A DNA stretch of 51,595 nt from Nocardia sp. CNY236 (GTDB lineage: Bacteria; Actinomycetota; Actinomycetes; Mycobacteriales; Mycobacteriaceae). The notes below the pieces were generated by a model. It made no database searches. It was not told where the DNA came from and was given only the letters and a program-made list of their open reading frames with translations. Location of the stretch: contig NZ_AXVD01000037.1 in assembly GCF_000482385.1 (NCBI RefSeq), forward strand, positions 1 through 51,595. The letters are read 5' to 3'. Below, piece after piece: positions 34,601-43,731 of this stretch; position 1 is the stretch's first letter; every line of letters begins with the position of its first letter. The position numbers and the translations under genes are program-made.

Positions 34601-36620
34601 TCAGACCATCCGCCTCGGCGCGACCGAACCACATCGCCGCGAATGCTTCCGTGAACCGCACACGCAACCCACGCGCCTGATCGTCCGGCGCCTCGGCCGG
34701 GGCAGAGGCTTCGAGCAGATCGGCATCCAGGTCCTGGTCGAGTGAACTACGCAGCAATTCGGGGCGAACGAGCAGGCCGAAGTCGTATATCCACGATTCA
34801 CCGGCGGCGGTATCGGTCGCCTTCTCCAGCCCGATGCGATACGGCCGCTCGTCGACCACCTCGATCCCGAGGCTTTGCAGGACCGGCAACACCTGGCTCA
34901 GTGAGATGCCGCTGCCACCGATATAGAGGGTGAAGCGCCATGAACCCGGAGCCGAATCGGGGGTGCGGTAGAGGTACTGATCGATGCCACCCTCGCACAG
35001 CCGCTCCAAGCGCACGATGTCGGTGAGCGCGCGGGCCGGGGAAAAGTCCTGCTTGTAGCCTTCTGGAAAGGCGTGTGCGTAGCGTCGTACCACCGCCGGA
35101 GCGACCAATGTGGACGAGTTCACCTCGTCGTTCAGGTCGTCGTCCCAGGTGCGGCTCGCTGCTGCGAGCAGGTTCTGCAAGCGCACCCGACTGGCCTCGG
35201 ACGTGGCGGTGGGTGGGAGCGGATGACGGGGAACGCCGAACTCGGCTCCCGGCATGCGCACCGTGAAGTACACCCGCGCCAGGTCGCTTTCGCCGACCCT
35301 CGCGGAGTAGTCGATGGACACCCCACCCAATTCGCGGACCAGGATCTCCTGCATCTCCAACCGCACTCGGGTGGTGTAGCGGTCGCGGGGCAGGTAGACC
35401 AGACATGCGACGTAGCGGCCATAACTGTCGGCTCGCAGGAACAGCCGCACCTGACGACGCACGCTCACATTCAGGACAGCGATCGCGGTGCGTCGTAGTG
35501 CCTCGGCGTCCGAGGAGAACAATTCGGTGCGGGGAAAGGACTGGATGACCTCGAGCATCGCCTGACCGGAGAACGAATCGAGTTCGAATCCGCTCTGCTC
35601 GATCGCAGCCCGCACGCGGCGTTCGATCACCGGAATGTCCAGGACGTTCTCGTGCACCGCCGTCACGGTGAAGATTCCGATGAACACATGCTCGCCGCGG
35701 ACGGTTCCGCTGGCGTCGACGTCGGCGATCCCCACGAAGTAGGGGTAGACCGAGCGGTGCACGATGGCCGGAACCAAGCCTTGTGTGAGGGTCAGCAAGG
35801 GCCGGTCACCGCCATCGACCGGAACCTGGAAGTCGGTGCCGACGTCTGGTCGCAGAACACCGAGACGCGTCCCGGGTACGACCGCGGAACTCTCGCGCCC
35901 CTGATCGGCGCCCAGCCGGTAGCGGGCATAGCCGAGGACAGTGAAGTTTCCGTGTGCCAGCCACCGCAGCAGATTCGCAGTGTCGACCAGGTCCGATGTG
36001 CTGAACCGCCCCACCCCGGATCGTGCGATCAGCTCCAGGTTCGTGGCGAGTTCGCTCTGTACCACCTTGATGGCCTCGGTGTCGCCGATCACGCGACGTA
36101 CGTCGTCGACCACCGTCGGCATGGCGGCCTCGATCTCGTCCAGCCGTGCAGGCTCGGTCGCCGGGTGCAACTGCACGTGCATCCAGGATTCCCGCAGAAC
36201 GGTCGTGCCGGCGCCGTTCTTCTCCTGGGCGACACCATGCGTCAACCGTCCACTCGCATCCCGCGCGACCTCGAAAATCGGGTGAATGATCTCGCTGATG
36301 CTGACACCGATGCGGCTCAGCGACGAGCTGATGGTCTCTACCAGCAACGGCATATCGTCGGTGACGATCTGGACCGCCGCGCCGATTCCGCTTCCGTCTT
36401 CCGGGTGATAGACCTGCACAGACGTCTTCCCTGGATGACGAATCAGCGCCAACTCCAGATGTCGGCGAAAGATCTGAGTCGTGGCGGTGATCGCACAGTC
36501 CACATCGCCCGCATCGACGTGGCGGAAGTATGCCTCCTCGAGGGTCGCGAGTTCGCCGCGCAACGACTGCGGCACACTCGCGACCCACGCCGCGTTGGAC
36601 AATTCGGACGAGACGGTCAT
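31683..36620 (-). CDS. gdh: NAD-dependent glutamate dehydrogenase, large (L180) type
   Basis: A 1645-residue enzyme converting glutamate to 2-oxoglutarate and ammonia with NAD, near the usual length for this class. The N-terminal half carries ACT-like regulatory domains. The catalytic half starts around residue 800: RFGSVARGGLRWSDRLEDFRTEV, VKNAVIVPVGAKGGFVVK with the substrate lysines, and the Rossmann segment VGIGDMSGDVFGNGM. No frame break is seen over 4.9 kb. ATG 36620 has GGGAG upstream. In mycobacteria this enzyme is held in check by GarA. That gene is not in the window. Confidence 0.95.
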   Translation of the reverse strand: MTVSSELSNAAWVASVPQSLRGELATLEEAYFRHVDAGDVDCAITATTQIFRRHLELALIRHPGKTSVQVYHPEDGSGIGAAVQIVTDDMPLLVETISSSLSRIGVSISEIIHPIFEVARDASGRLTHGVAQEKNGAGTTVLRESWMHVQLHPATEPARLDEIEAAMPTVVDDVRRVIGDTEAIKVVQSELATNLELIARSGVGRFSTSDLVDTANLLRWLAHGNFTVLGYARYRLGADQGRESSAVVPGTRLGVLRPDVGTDFQVPVDGGDRPLLTLTQGLVPAIVHRSVYPYFVGIADVDASGTVRGEHVFIGIFTVTAVHENVLDIPVIERRVRAAIEQSGFELDSFSGQAMLEVIQSFPRTELFSSDAEALRRTAIAVLNVSVRRQVRLFLRADSYGRYVACLVYLPRDRYTTRVRLEMQEILVRELGGVSIDYSARVGESDLARVYFTVRMPGAEFGVPRHPLPPTATSEASRVRLQNLLAAASRTWDDDLNDEVNSSTLVAPAVVRRYAHAFPEGYKQDFSPARALTDIVRLERLCEGGIDQYLYRTPDSAPGSWRFTLYIGGSGISLSQVLPVLQSLGIEVVDERPYRIGLEKATDTAAGESWIYDFGLLVRPELLRSSLDQDLDADLLEASAPAEAPDDQARGLRVRFTEAFAAMWFGRAEADGLNELVLRALLPWRAVSMLRTYAKYLQQAGFPYSQANICRVLLAYPDIARALVDLFEAHFDPDSCSGERAAEVERQMRRRIDDVVSLDSDRILRAIMGLIKATLRTNFYVTDSGGAAREFVSVKLNPREIAELPKPRPLFEIFVYSPRIEGVHLRFGSVARGGLRWSDRLEDFRTEVLGLVKAQAVKNAVIVPVGAKGGFVVKQPPLASGDPAVDRQAANAEAISCYRTFISGLLDVTDNVDRAAGVVLPPARVIRRDADDTYLVVAADKGTATFSDIANDVAASYGFWLGDAFASGGSAGYDHKAMGITAKGAWESVKRHFQELGIDTQKHEFTAVGIGDMSGDVFGNGMLLSEHIRLVAAFDHRHVFLDPTPDAASSFQERQRMFALPRSSWADYDRALISAGGGVYDRTVKAVPITRPVRAALGLADEVESLSPPELIRAILLAPVDLLWNGGIGTYVKASTETNADVGDKSNDVIRVDADQLRVTVIGEGGNLGATARGRIEFARFGGKINTDALDNSAGVDCSDHEVNIKILLDAVVSNNQLSAGERNPLLASMTDEVSRMVLHDNVEQNFLMGLSRTEGPHMLNVQMRLIDDLERRRGLDRELEALPSDEDMQRRLDDGTGLVSPELANLMAHVKLALKADLLESDLPDSQYFAARLPSYFPTPVRDRFGGAIKRHRLRRQIVTTMIVNEMVDHGGITYAHRLSEEIGATTTDAARAFAAASGIFDLHQMWARIRAADAPTPVRDLLELETKRTLDRASRWLLSNRPQPIAVGAEINRYRDDVRRLAPSVPGWLRGHHVSTLTDQSAELIAQGAPIDLATEVFGLLNLFSLLDVVDIADITDRDGDEVGLLYYALNDHLKIDWLLQAVGHLERGDRWHSLARLALRDDMYGSLRSLTLDVLSGGDPEETADEKIAYWESKNQSRLGRARAALSELFESGVHDLATLSVAARQVRSMVSGVGAQSEVPR

Positions 36621-37293
36621 TTCGCCAACTCCCTCGGATATCGGTTCCGTAACAAAGTGACGCCGGTCCGACAGTAGCCGTATGCCGAAGAGTCGTGGAC
36701 GTTTTCACGTGCCAGACCTGGGTGTCGCGCCCCGAACCCGGGTGTTCACCACGACCGCGATATCCCGCGGCGGCACCGGGTCGACCAGATGACCCCGAGG
36801 GCAGTACAGAATCGGACCCCGGGACGTCAGGTGAGCGCTAAAGGTCGTCTCCACGGCAACAACGGCGCCGTACCAGTACCTCGGGTCAGCTCGCCGACGG
36901 ATGCGACCACCGGTTGCTCGAACTGCGCCTGCGCATTCACGCTTCCACCCTAGCGAGCTACGCACCAGTAGGTGTCGGCCTTGTTCCGTTTGTCGGACAC
37001 AGTTCGGAGCAACACCGACGGCAGATCGACTCGGCTGGTGGAACTACCCTGGAGACAGCCGAATCCTTCGGCCCGCCGATCGGCAATCGAACGCGCCCGG
37101 CCGGGTCGGAAGTGGGACGGTCCGAAGTCGTTTCGTCGACACAATTTTCGCTGCACCACGTTCTGTCGGCGTCGAATGGACGCAACACCGGCGTCCGATG
37201 AGCGCAACGCCGGCGCAGGATGCCCGAGCGTCGAGCCGGGCCTCCCGTGCTGGTGGGCGCAGACCGGATCGCCCACCCTGGCAGGCGACGAAT
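36621..37293. other. Intergenic region between ettA and gdh
   Basis: About 670 bases holding the gdh promoter region and ettA 3' end. Several short frames are open but none has a family signal or good ribosome site. In one minus frame around 36890-36945 the words NAQAQFEQPVVASVGELTRG are coding-like and may be a gene scrap. No RNA or repeat is recognised. Confidence 0.45.
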
Positions 37294-38970
37294 TCAGCCG
37301 CGGGTCAGCTTGCGGTGCGTAACCCGATGTGGGCGCGCGGCTTCCGGGCCGAGACGGGCGACCTTGTTCGCTTCGTACGCTTCGAAGTTGCCTTCGAACC
37401 AGAACCATTTGGCCTCGTTGTCCGCATCGCCCTCCCACGCGAGGATATGAGTGCAGGTTCGGTCGAGAAACCAGCGATCGTGGGAGATGACGACGGCGCA
37501 GCCCGGGAACTTCTCGAGCGCGTTCTCCAGCGAGCCCAGGGTCTCCACATCGAGGTCGTTGGTCGGTTCGTCCAGCAGGATGAGGTTGCCGCCCTGCTTG
37601 AGGGTCAACGCCAAGTTCAGCCGATTACGTTCACCACCGGAGAGCACACCTGCAGGTTTCTGCTGGTCGGGACCTTTGAAGCCGAAAGCGCTGACATACG
37701 CGCGCGACGGCATCTCTTGCTGGCCCACCTCGATGTAGTCCAGACCGTCGGACACTACCTGCCAGACCGTCTTCTTCGGATCGATGCCAGTTCGATTCTG
37801 GTCGACGTAGCTCAGCTGGACCGTGTCGCCGACCTTCACTTGACCGCTGTCGGGCTGCTCGAGTCCCACGATGGTCTTGAACAAGGTGGTCTTGCCGACA
37901 CCATTCGGCCCGATGACGCCCACGATGCCATTGCGCGGCAGGGTGAACGACAGATCTTTGATCAGCTGCCGGTCACCGAAGCCCTTGTCCAGGTTCTCGA
38001 CCTCCACCACGACACTGCCGAGGCGAGGTCCGGCGGGAATTTGGATCTCCTCGAAGTCCAGCTTGCGAGTCTTCTCCGCCTCGGCCGCCATCTCTTCGTA
38101 CCGGCCCAGGCGCGCCTTGTTCTTGGCCTGCCGGGCTTTGGCCCCCGAACGTACCCAGGCGAGCTCTTCTTTGAGCCGCTTCTGCAGCTTCTGGTCCTTT
38201 TTACCCTGTACTGCCAGACGCTCGGCCTTCTTCTCCAAGTATGCGGAGTAGTTGCCTTCGTAGGCGTAGGCGCGACCGCGATCCAATTCGAGGATCCACT
38301 GCGCGACGTTGTCCAGGAAGTACCGATCGTGGGTGACCGCCAGCACGGCACCCTGGTATTGGGCCAGATGTTGTTCGAGCCAGTTCACACTTTCGGCGTC
38401 CAAATGGTTCGTCGGCTCGTCGAGCAAGAGCAGATCGGGTTTGCTCAGCAGCAGTTTGCACAGCGCGACCCGGCGGCGCTCGCCCCCGGAAAGCGTGGTG
38501 ACCGGCTCTTCCGGTGGCGGGCAGCGCAGTGCGTCCATCGCTTGTTCGAGCTGCGAGTCCAGATCCCAGGCGTCGGCATGGTCCAACTCCTCCTGCAGCT
38601 TGCCCATTTCCTCCATGAGTTCGTCGGAGTAGTCGGTGGCCATCAGCTCGGCGATCTGATTGAAGCGGTCGAGCTTCACCTTGATTTCGCCGAGGCCCTC
38701 TTCGACATTGCCGCGGACGGTCTTCTCCTCGTTGAGCGGCGGCTCCTGCTGCAGAATGCCGACCGTAGCGCCGGGGGCGAGAAACGCATCACCATTGTTC
38801 GGCTGATCCAGTCCGGCCATGATCTTCAGCACGCTGGACTTTCCCGCGCCGTTCGGGCCGACGACGCCGATCTTGGCGCCGGGAAGGAAGTTCAAGGTGA
38901 CATCGTCGAGCACGACTTTGTCACCGTGCGCCTTGCGAACCTTCTTCATCTGGTAAATGAACTCAGCCAT
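37294..38970 (-). CDS. ettA: Energy-dependent translational throttle protein EttA (ABC-F)
   Basis: A 558-residue ABC-F ATPase without membrane spans. The first cassette has GPNGAGKSS, LSGGERRRVALCK and LLLLDEPTNHLD. Between the cassettes lie a charged linker and the P-site tRNA-interaction arm. The second cassette has GPNGVGKTT, LSGGERNRLNLAL and LILLDEPTNDLD. EttA binds the ribosomal E site and gates the first peptide bond according to ADP/ATP ratio. The length and the N-terminus MAEFIYQMKKVRK are typical. It is syntenic with gdh as in mycobacteria. Confidence 0.95.
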   Translation of the reverse strand: MAEFIYQMKKVRKAHGDKVVLDDVTLNFLPGAKIGVVGPNGAGKSSVLKIMAGLDQPNNGDAFLAPGATVGILQQEPPLNEEKTVRGNVEEGLGEIKVKLDRFNQIAELMATDYSDELMEEMGKLQEELDHADAWDLDSQLEQAMDALRCPPPEEPVTTLSGGERRRVALCKLLLSKPDLLLLDEPTNHLDAESVNWLEQHLAQYQGAVLAVTHDRYFLDNVAQWILELDRGRAYAYEGNYSAYLEKKAERLAVQGKKDQKLQKRLKEELAWVRSGAKARQAKNKARLGRYEEMAAEAEKTRKLDFEEIQIPAGPRLGSVVVEVENLDKGFGDRQLIKDLSFTLPRNGIVGVIGPNGVGKTTLFKTIVGLEQPDSGQVKVGDTVQLSYVDQNRTGIDPKKTVWQVVSDGLDYIEVGQQEMPSRAYVSAFGFKGPDQQKPAGVLSGGERNRLNLALTLKQGGNLILLDEPTNDLDVETLGSLENALEKFPGCAVVISHDRWFLDRTCTHILAWEGDADNEAKWFWFEGNFEAYEANKVARLGPEAARPHRVTHRKLTRG

Positions 38971-39071
38971 AGGTAGGCAGCCTATCGGTGTCGCGAAACA
39001 GCCGACCAAGCAGCGCCACCACGACGGCATGCGCGTGGCACGGCTGTGGCTCGACCTCGAGGCCACTGAGA

Positions 39072-40040
39072 TCAGAACACGGAAATATCGGTGTTTGCCC
39101 CGCTCAGAACTACGATCGGTCGCTCGTTCGTGGCGGGAACATATGCGCCGCTGTGGATCGCAGCCAGCGACGCGGCGCTGGACAGCTCGACCAAGAGGTG
39201 GAACTCGCGCCACAGGTATTCGCGCGCCGCACCGATCGCGTCCTCGTCGATCGGCAACGACCGCACGCCGTGGCGGCGGGCGATGTCGAAAGCGATGTCA
39301 CCGACCCTGCAGGGCCCCAGAGAATCCACGATGCTCTCGCACCGGGCGACATTCACCGGACCGTCGGCTGTGAGCGCTGCTCGCAGGATGGCCACCTGCT
39401 CGGGTTCGACCCCGATCACCTGCTGACGACGTCCGATCGCGGCGGCGATCCCCGCGACCAGATTGCCCCCGCTCACCGGGGCCAACACCGGCGGGCGCCC
39501 GCGCACCTGCTCTTCGAGCTCCAACCCGACCACCCCGGCGCCGGCGATGCTGGCCGGCAGGTCATAGGCGTGCAGCAACACGGCGCCACGATCTGCGGCG
39601 AGGTCGTTCGCGTGGAGCAGAGCCGCGGAATAGGTGGCTCCATACCACAAGACCTCTGCGCCGTAGGACCACATGGCCGCGACCTTGGTGTGCGGCGCGG
39701 TCTCCGGTGCGACCACGGTGCAGGTCTTGCCGAGCCGCGCTGCGGCCAGCGCCGCGGCGATCCCCGCATTGCCGCCGGATGCGATCACCACCTCGTCGGC
39801 GTCCTGACCCGACTCGAGCAACGCATTCGCGCTACCTCGCACCTCGTAGGTCCCGCCGTGCTGAAGATGTTCCAGCTTGATGGTCACCGGCACCGGACCG
39901 GACGGGCTGGAGACCGAAGTGTGGAAGACGGGTGTCTTGCGAATGTGCCCGGCCGTTCGCCGGCGCGCGGCTCGCACAGTCGATCGTTCCACCCGGGCCA
40001 CCGTGCGGTGCGGGAAGGCCGTGGTGGCGCATTCACTCAC
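39072..40040 (-). CDS. Threonine dehydratase-like fold-type II protein lacking the PLP lysine
   Basis: A 322-residue protein. The family pattern is clear: AGHIRKTPVFHT, IKLEHLQHGGTYEVRGSANALL, IASGGNAGIAAALAAARLG, LAPVSGGNLVAGIAAAIG and VVLSGANTD. At the position of the Schiff-base lysine (S-F-K-x-R-G in dehydratases) it has Glu66 (codon GAG, 39843-39845). The phosphate loop and the C-terminal motif remain. It therefore should not form the normal internal aldimine and may be a regulatory or scaffold pseudoenzyme, or an enzyme lost by one base change (AAG to GAG). GTG 40040 overlaps the stop of the CopD/CtaG gene by four bases. Confidence 0.85.
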   Translation of the reverse strand: MSECATTAFPHRTVARVERSTVRAARRRTAGHIRKTPVFHTSVSSPSGPVPVTIKLEHLQHGGTYEVRGSANALLESGQDADEVVIASGGNAGIAAALAAARLGKTCTVVAPETAPHTKVAAMWSYGAEVLWYGATYSAALLHANDLAADRGAVLLHAYDLPASIAGAGVVGLELEEQVRGRPPVLAPVSGGNLVAGIAAAIGRRQQVIGVEPEQVAILRAALTADGPVNVARCESIVDSLGPCRVGDIAFDIARRHGVRSLPIDEDAIGAAREYLWREFHLLVELSSAASLAAIHSGAYVPATNERPIVVLSGANTDISVF

Positions 40041-42082
40041 TGACGCTGTTCTCCATCTCGCTTGGCCAACTCGGCGAACATCGCGTTGTGTGCAGCGAGA
40101 GCGGCGTCGTTGTCGCGGTCGGCGGCTCGGTCGGTGCGCTTGGCGAGCCGCTGATCGCTGCGCGACCATTGGACCAGCAACGCCATCATGACCACCACCA
40201 GAGGAATCTCCCCGCTTGCCCACGCCAGGCTGCTGCCCACACGTTGATCGTCGAGCAGATCATAGTTCCAACCGAGGTCGAGGCCACGGTAGAACCAGCC
40301 GCCGAGCACCGTGGTCATGCTCATGAGGGTGACACCGAAGAATGCGTGAAACGGCAGGGAACCGAATACCATGCCGAGCTTGGTCAACGGTTCGACCGGC
40401 CGTGGTTTGGGATCGATCCCGATCACGACCCAATAGAACAGATAGCCGCTGATCAAGAAGTGCAGATTCATGAACAGGTGCGCTGCATGGGAATCGACGT
40501 ATGTGTCGAAGATTCCGCCCAGGTAGAGCGCGTAGAAGCCGGCAATGAAGATCACCGAGGCGACGACCGGGTGGGTCAAGGTGCGCGACACCGGATTGTG
40601 CACCGCGACCAATAGCCACTCTCGTGGTCCCGGCGGCCCGTGACCCGCTGCTGGCAGGACTCGCAGCGCGAGAGTCACCGCGCCGCCGAGCGCGAGCAGA
40701 ATCGGCACGAGCATCGACAGCGCCATGTGCGCTCCCATGTGCACGCTGAACATCGCCGGCGAATACCGACCGACCCCGGACGAGGTCGTGAACAGCAGGA
40801 TCGCGCAGCCCGACAGCCAGGCGAGCGTCCGCCCCGCCGGCCAGGCGTCTCCCCGGGCCCGCAGTCGGCGCACCCCGATCACGTACAGCACCGCAAGCAC
40901 GATCGCCCCCGTGCCGAAGATCAGATCGAACCGCCAGTCGAACAGTATCCGCGCGAGAGTGGGCGGTCCGGCCAGGTTGTAGCCGATCTCTACTTCGGTG
41001 ATCGTCGGAATCGAGGTGGGCGCAGGCGGAGGTGTGCGCCCGAGACCCACCGCGAGACCCGCGGTCGCGGCGAAGATCAGCACCTCGACTCCGGCATAAC
41101 GGATCAACGCCATCCGACTGCCGGGGTTGGCCGCGAGTGCGGGCAACGCCGACCGGCGCTGCAGATAGCCCAGCACACCGAGCACTGCCAGCGCGGCGGC
41201 CTTCGCCAGCAACAGCCTGCCGTATGTACTGTTCACCAGCTCGTAGCCCAACCGCTCGTCCAGCGGCATGCGCACCAATGAGTTGATCACGCCGCTGATC
41301 GCGATCACGACGAACGCAACGGTTGCGATCCACGAGAAGCGCCGAGCAGCCAGGCCGATATGCGCTCCACCACGCAGAGCATGCGCCAGCACGGCGAATA
41401 GACCACCGACCCAGACCGCGAAGGACACCACGTGCAAGATCAAACTGTTGGTGGCGAGATCGTGTGAGCCGCCGGAGGACGAATGCCCGGTCAATGCCAG
41501 CGGCATCATCGTCAGTATCGAGGCGCCCAGCAGCAGCGGCATCCATTCCCACCGCAGCGCGAGTCGACATCCGACCGCGACGATCAATGCGAACAACACG
41601 GTGGTCCGCCATGCGCCGGCCACTTCGATCTGGTCGACTGCCCGCCACAGGGCGCGAGGATCGAGAACATCGCCGATTGGCTGGCCTGTGGTGTCCGATA
41701 CGGTCAGTGGCACGAGCAGTGCGGCACAACAGGCCCACACCAGCGCGAAATTCGACGCCCGACGCACCGCACGGTACCCGCCGACATCCACCAATCCGCT
41801 CGACTGCGGCGGTGTCAGGAATGTGGCGAACAGCAGAGAACCCACCGTCAGCGCCGCCGACAAATCGGCCAATGCCCGCACCGCGGGCAGACCGTAGGTT
41901 GTCATCGGCCCCGGATCCGGGATGCCCAGCAGAGTCAACGCTTCGGCTGCCGATAGCCCCACCACGAGCGCGGCGACCACCGCCGACGCCGCGCCGGCCA
42001 GCGCAGTGAGCATCGCGAACGCCGCCCCGTTCCGAGCGACCTCGGCATCGAGAGCTATGGGCGGGGCCTCGGTTGACGACAT
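40037..42082 (-). CDS. Bifunctional copper transport CopD / cytochrome oxidase assembly (CtaG-type) membrane protein
   Basis: A 681-residue protein with about 14-16 membrane spans. The first 350 residues carry the CopD-like domain (HVVSFAVWVGGLFAVLAHAL). The second part is caa3-type CtaG-like, with VHMGAHMALSMLVPILLALGG, HNPVSRTLTHPVVASV, HAAHLFMNLHFLISGYLFYW and many histidines on the outer side that could bind copper. It probably delivers copper to the periplasm or to the CuA/CuB centres of cytochrome oxidase. The PLP-like gene is coupled behind it. The fused architecture is common in actinobacteria. Confidence 0.9.
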   Translation of the reverse strand: MSSTEAPPIALDAEVARNGAAFAMLTALAGAASAVVAALVVGLSAAEALTLLGIPDPGPMTTYGLPAVRALADLSAALTVGSLLFATFLTPPQSSGLVDVGGYRAVRRASNFALVWACCAALLVPLTVSDTTGQPIGDVLDPRALWRAVDQIEVAGAWRTTVLFALIVAVGCRLALRWEWMPLLLGASILTMMPLALTGHSSSGGSHDLATNSLILHVVSFAVWVGGLFAVLAHALRGGAHIGLAARRFSWIATVAFVVIAISGVINSLVRMPLDERLGYELVNSTYGRLLLAKAAALAVLGVLGYLQRRSALPALAANPGSRMALIRYAGVEVLIFAATAGLAVGLGRTPPPAPTSIPTITEVEIGYNLAGPPTLARILFDWRFDLIFGTGAIVLAVLYVIGVRRLRARGDAWPAGRTLAWLSGCAILLFTTSSGVGRYSPAMFSVHMGAHMALSMLVPILLALGGAVTLALRVLPAAGHGPPGPREWLLVAVHNPVSRTLTHPVVASVIFIAGFYALYLGGIFDTYVDSHAAHLFMNLHFLISGYLFYWVVIGIDPKPRPVEPLTKLGMVFGSLPFHAFFGVTLMSMTTVLGGWFYRGLDLGWNYDLLDDQRVGSSLAWASGEIPLVVVMMALLVQWSRSDQRLAKRTDRAADRDNDAALAAHNAMFAELAKRDGEQRQ

Positions 42083-42243
42083 ACGACCGAGCGTAGTTCG
42101 GCGAGTATTCCGTAGCCCGGTCGGGTTTGGGTGGATATTGTGGGCTACGAATCACCGAATGCGGGTCGATGATCGGAGGGGATGACCGAAACGGGTGGCT
42201 GGAACGCCGCCGATGCCGCGAACCGGACAACCTGGACGGTCGC

Positions 42244-42249
42244 TATACT
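42244..42249 (+). promoter_or_regulatory. Candidate -10 of the tRNA-Arg promoter
   Basis: TATACT lies 64 bp upstream of tRNA-Arg. A -35 is less clear (TGGACG-like sequence in front). It fits the actinobacterial TANNNT pattern. Confidence 0.4.
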
Positions 42250-42312
42250 TGCTCCGCTGGACAGCACGGTCGATGTCGACCATCGTGGACTCCGACCATC
42301 AGGGATCTCACT

Positions 42313-42386
42313 GCCTCCGTAGCTCAGTTGGATAGAGCAAGGGCCTTCTAATCCCTAGGTCGCAGGTTCGATTCCTGCCGGGGGCA
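42313..42386 (+). tRNA. tRNA-Arg (anticodon TCT)
   Basis: A cloverleaf with acceptor GCCTCCG/CGGGGGC (one G-U), D-arm GCTCAGTTGGATAGAGC, anticodon loop CTTCTAA and T-arm GCAGGTTCGATTCCTGC. CCA is not encoded. It reads AGA codons, which are rare in this genome. It is a candidate integration site for the prophage to its right. Confidence 0.95.
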
Positions 42387-42390
42387 CAAA

Positions 42391-42425
42391 CCCCTGTGGC
42401 CTGCATCGATAGCAGGTCACAGGGG
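42391..42425 (+). terminator. tRNA-Arg terminator
   Basis: The arms CCCCTGTG-G-CCTGC and GCAGG-T-CACAGGGG pair over 13 bp with one internal G-T opposition and the loop ATCGATA. It starts four bases after the tRNA. The following 320 bases up to the methyltransferase show no gene. Confidence 0.8.
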
Positions 42426-42749
42426 GCTCTACACCTCCAGCGGACGATGACCGACCATGTCGACGGGATCGACGCCTCACTGCCACGAGCAATGGCCTGC
42501 GATACTGCGGCCGGGACGCGCGTGGTCGTGGGCCTCCGCAGATCTGGCATCGCCTCGTCATCGAGATGTGACGTTGCTGCAGGAATGCTGTTTCCCTGAG
42601 AAACGGGGAAGTAGTCGTAGAATCGCTGGCAGTCGAGTGAATCCGATTCGGGTTCGGACGGTATGTCGAACAGTGCAATCGAGTGGCGCCGGCCGGCCGC
42701 TGAGCGGTCGCGACCGAGGGCCACGATGACGATCGGTAGGTGTGCTGCG

Positions 42750-43637
42750 ATGCGATCTGAAGGTGACGTGTGGGATATCGTCAGCAGCGTCGGGCGCACC
42801 GCCTTGGGGGTTGCGACGTTTCGGGCGTTGGAAACGTCCGTGCTCGACCCGCTGATCCGCGATGATTTCGCGCCGTGGTTCGTCGAGGCCGCCGGCGAGC
42901 CGTTTTTCACCGAGTTGCTGGCCGATCCTTCCGAGCTCATCGACACTCCGTTCGTCCCGGGTTTCGTGGGTGTGCGGACGAAATTCTTCGACGAGTTCTT
43001 TCTCTCGGCCGCAGCGACAGGAGTCCGACAAGCGGTGATCGTGGCCGCTGGACTGGACGCCCGCGCGTATCGCCTCGACTGGCCTCCGAACACCACAGTA
43101 TTCGAGATCGATCAACCCAAGGTTCTGGAATTCAAGCAGGCGGTGCTCACCGAGCACCATGCACAACCCACGTCCGATCGGCGACCGGTGACCGCCGACC
43201 TGCGAGATGACTGGCCCACTGCACTCCGCTCGGCGGGATTCGACCCCGCCCAACCTGCTGCGTGGTCGATCGAAGGGCTACTGGGCTATCTCCCCGGCGC
43301 TGCGCAAGACGAACTGTTCGAGCGGGTCGACGAACTGTCCACGCCCGGAAGCCGACTCGGTGTGGAACTCTTCGTAACGATCGAGGATTTCAAACGCGCC
43401 ACAGCCTACGCAATTCAGCTGATCGGCAAGAGCCCATTCGGCGACTCCGATCCGTCCGAGCTCTTCTATGACGACGATCGGGCCGATCCTGCGCGGTGGT
43501 TGACCGACAAAGGCTGGACTGTAGACAAGTTCACACTCGAGGGACTGACGACTGCATATGGGCGCCCGATTCCAGAGGTGCCCGATGAACTCGCCCGAAT
43601 GGCGAAGCAAACCCGATACCTCGCGGCAACACGTTGA
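42750..43637 (+). CDS. Class I SAM-dependent methyltransferase (leucine carboxyl methyltransferase-like)
   Basis: A 295-residue protein of the large actinobacterial family typified by SSVGRTALGVATFRALET at the start, a SAM loop VIVAAGLDARAYRLDWP, VFEIDQPKVLEFK, and PAAWSIEGLLGYLPG. It probably methylates an O or N atom of a small lipid or polyketide; dozens of paralogues exist per Nocardia genome. ATG 42750 has GGTAGG about eight bases upstream and gives the usual start; ATG 42726 is possible. It is read in the same direction as the esterase 94 bp downstream. Confidence 0.85.
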   Translation: MRSEGDVWDIVSSVGRTALGVATFRALETSVLDPLIRDDFAPWFVEAAGEPFFTELLADPSELIDTPFVPGFVGVRTKFFDEFFLSAAATGVRQAVIVAAGLDARAYRLDWPPNTTVFEIDQPKVLEFKQAVLTEHHAQPTSDRRPVTADLRDDWPTALRSAGFDPAQPAAWSIEGLLGYLPGAAQDELFERVDELSTPGSRLGVELFVTIEDFKRATAYAIQLIGKSPFGDSDPSELFYDDDRADPARWLTDKGWTVDKFTLEGLTTAYGRPIPEVPDELARMAKQTRYLAATR

Positions 43638-43731
43638 GCCAGGCCGAAGTCGACCTGGCTCACGCCGTATGGCTTCGCTGAATATCATTGGCAGATAACA
43701 ATTTAGCCACCGCTATCGACATACCCTGTCG

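Noticed and set aside
36705..36965. A minus-strand 86-codon frame upstream of gdh
   Set aside because: It has no ribosome site and no family match. A neighbouring frame looks slightly coding but is interrupted. It was kept as intergenic.
42426..42749. Frames overlapping the start of the methyltransferase
   Set aside because: They lack ribosome sites, and the methyltransferase start at 42750 is well supported. Upstream sequence is treated as promoter region.
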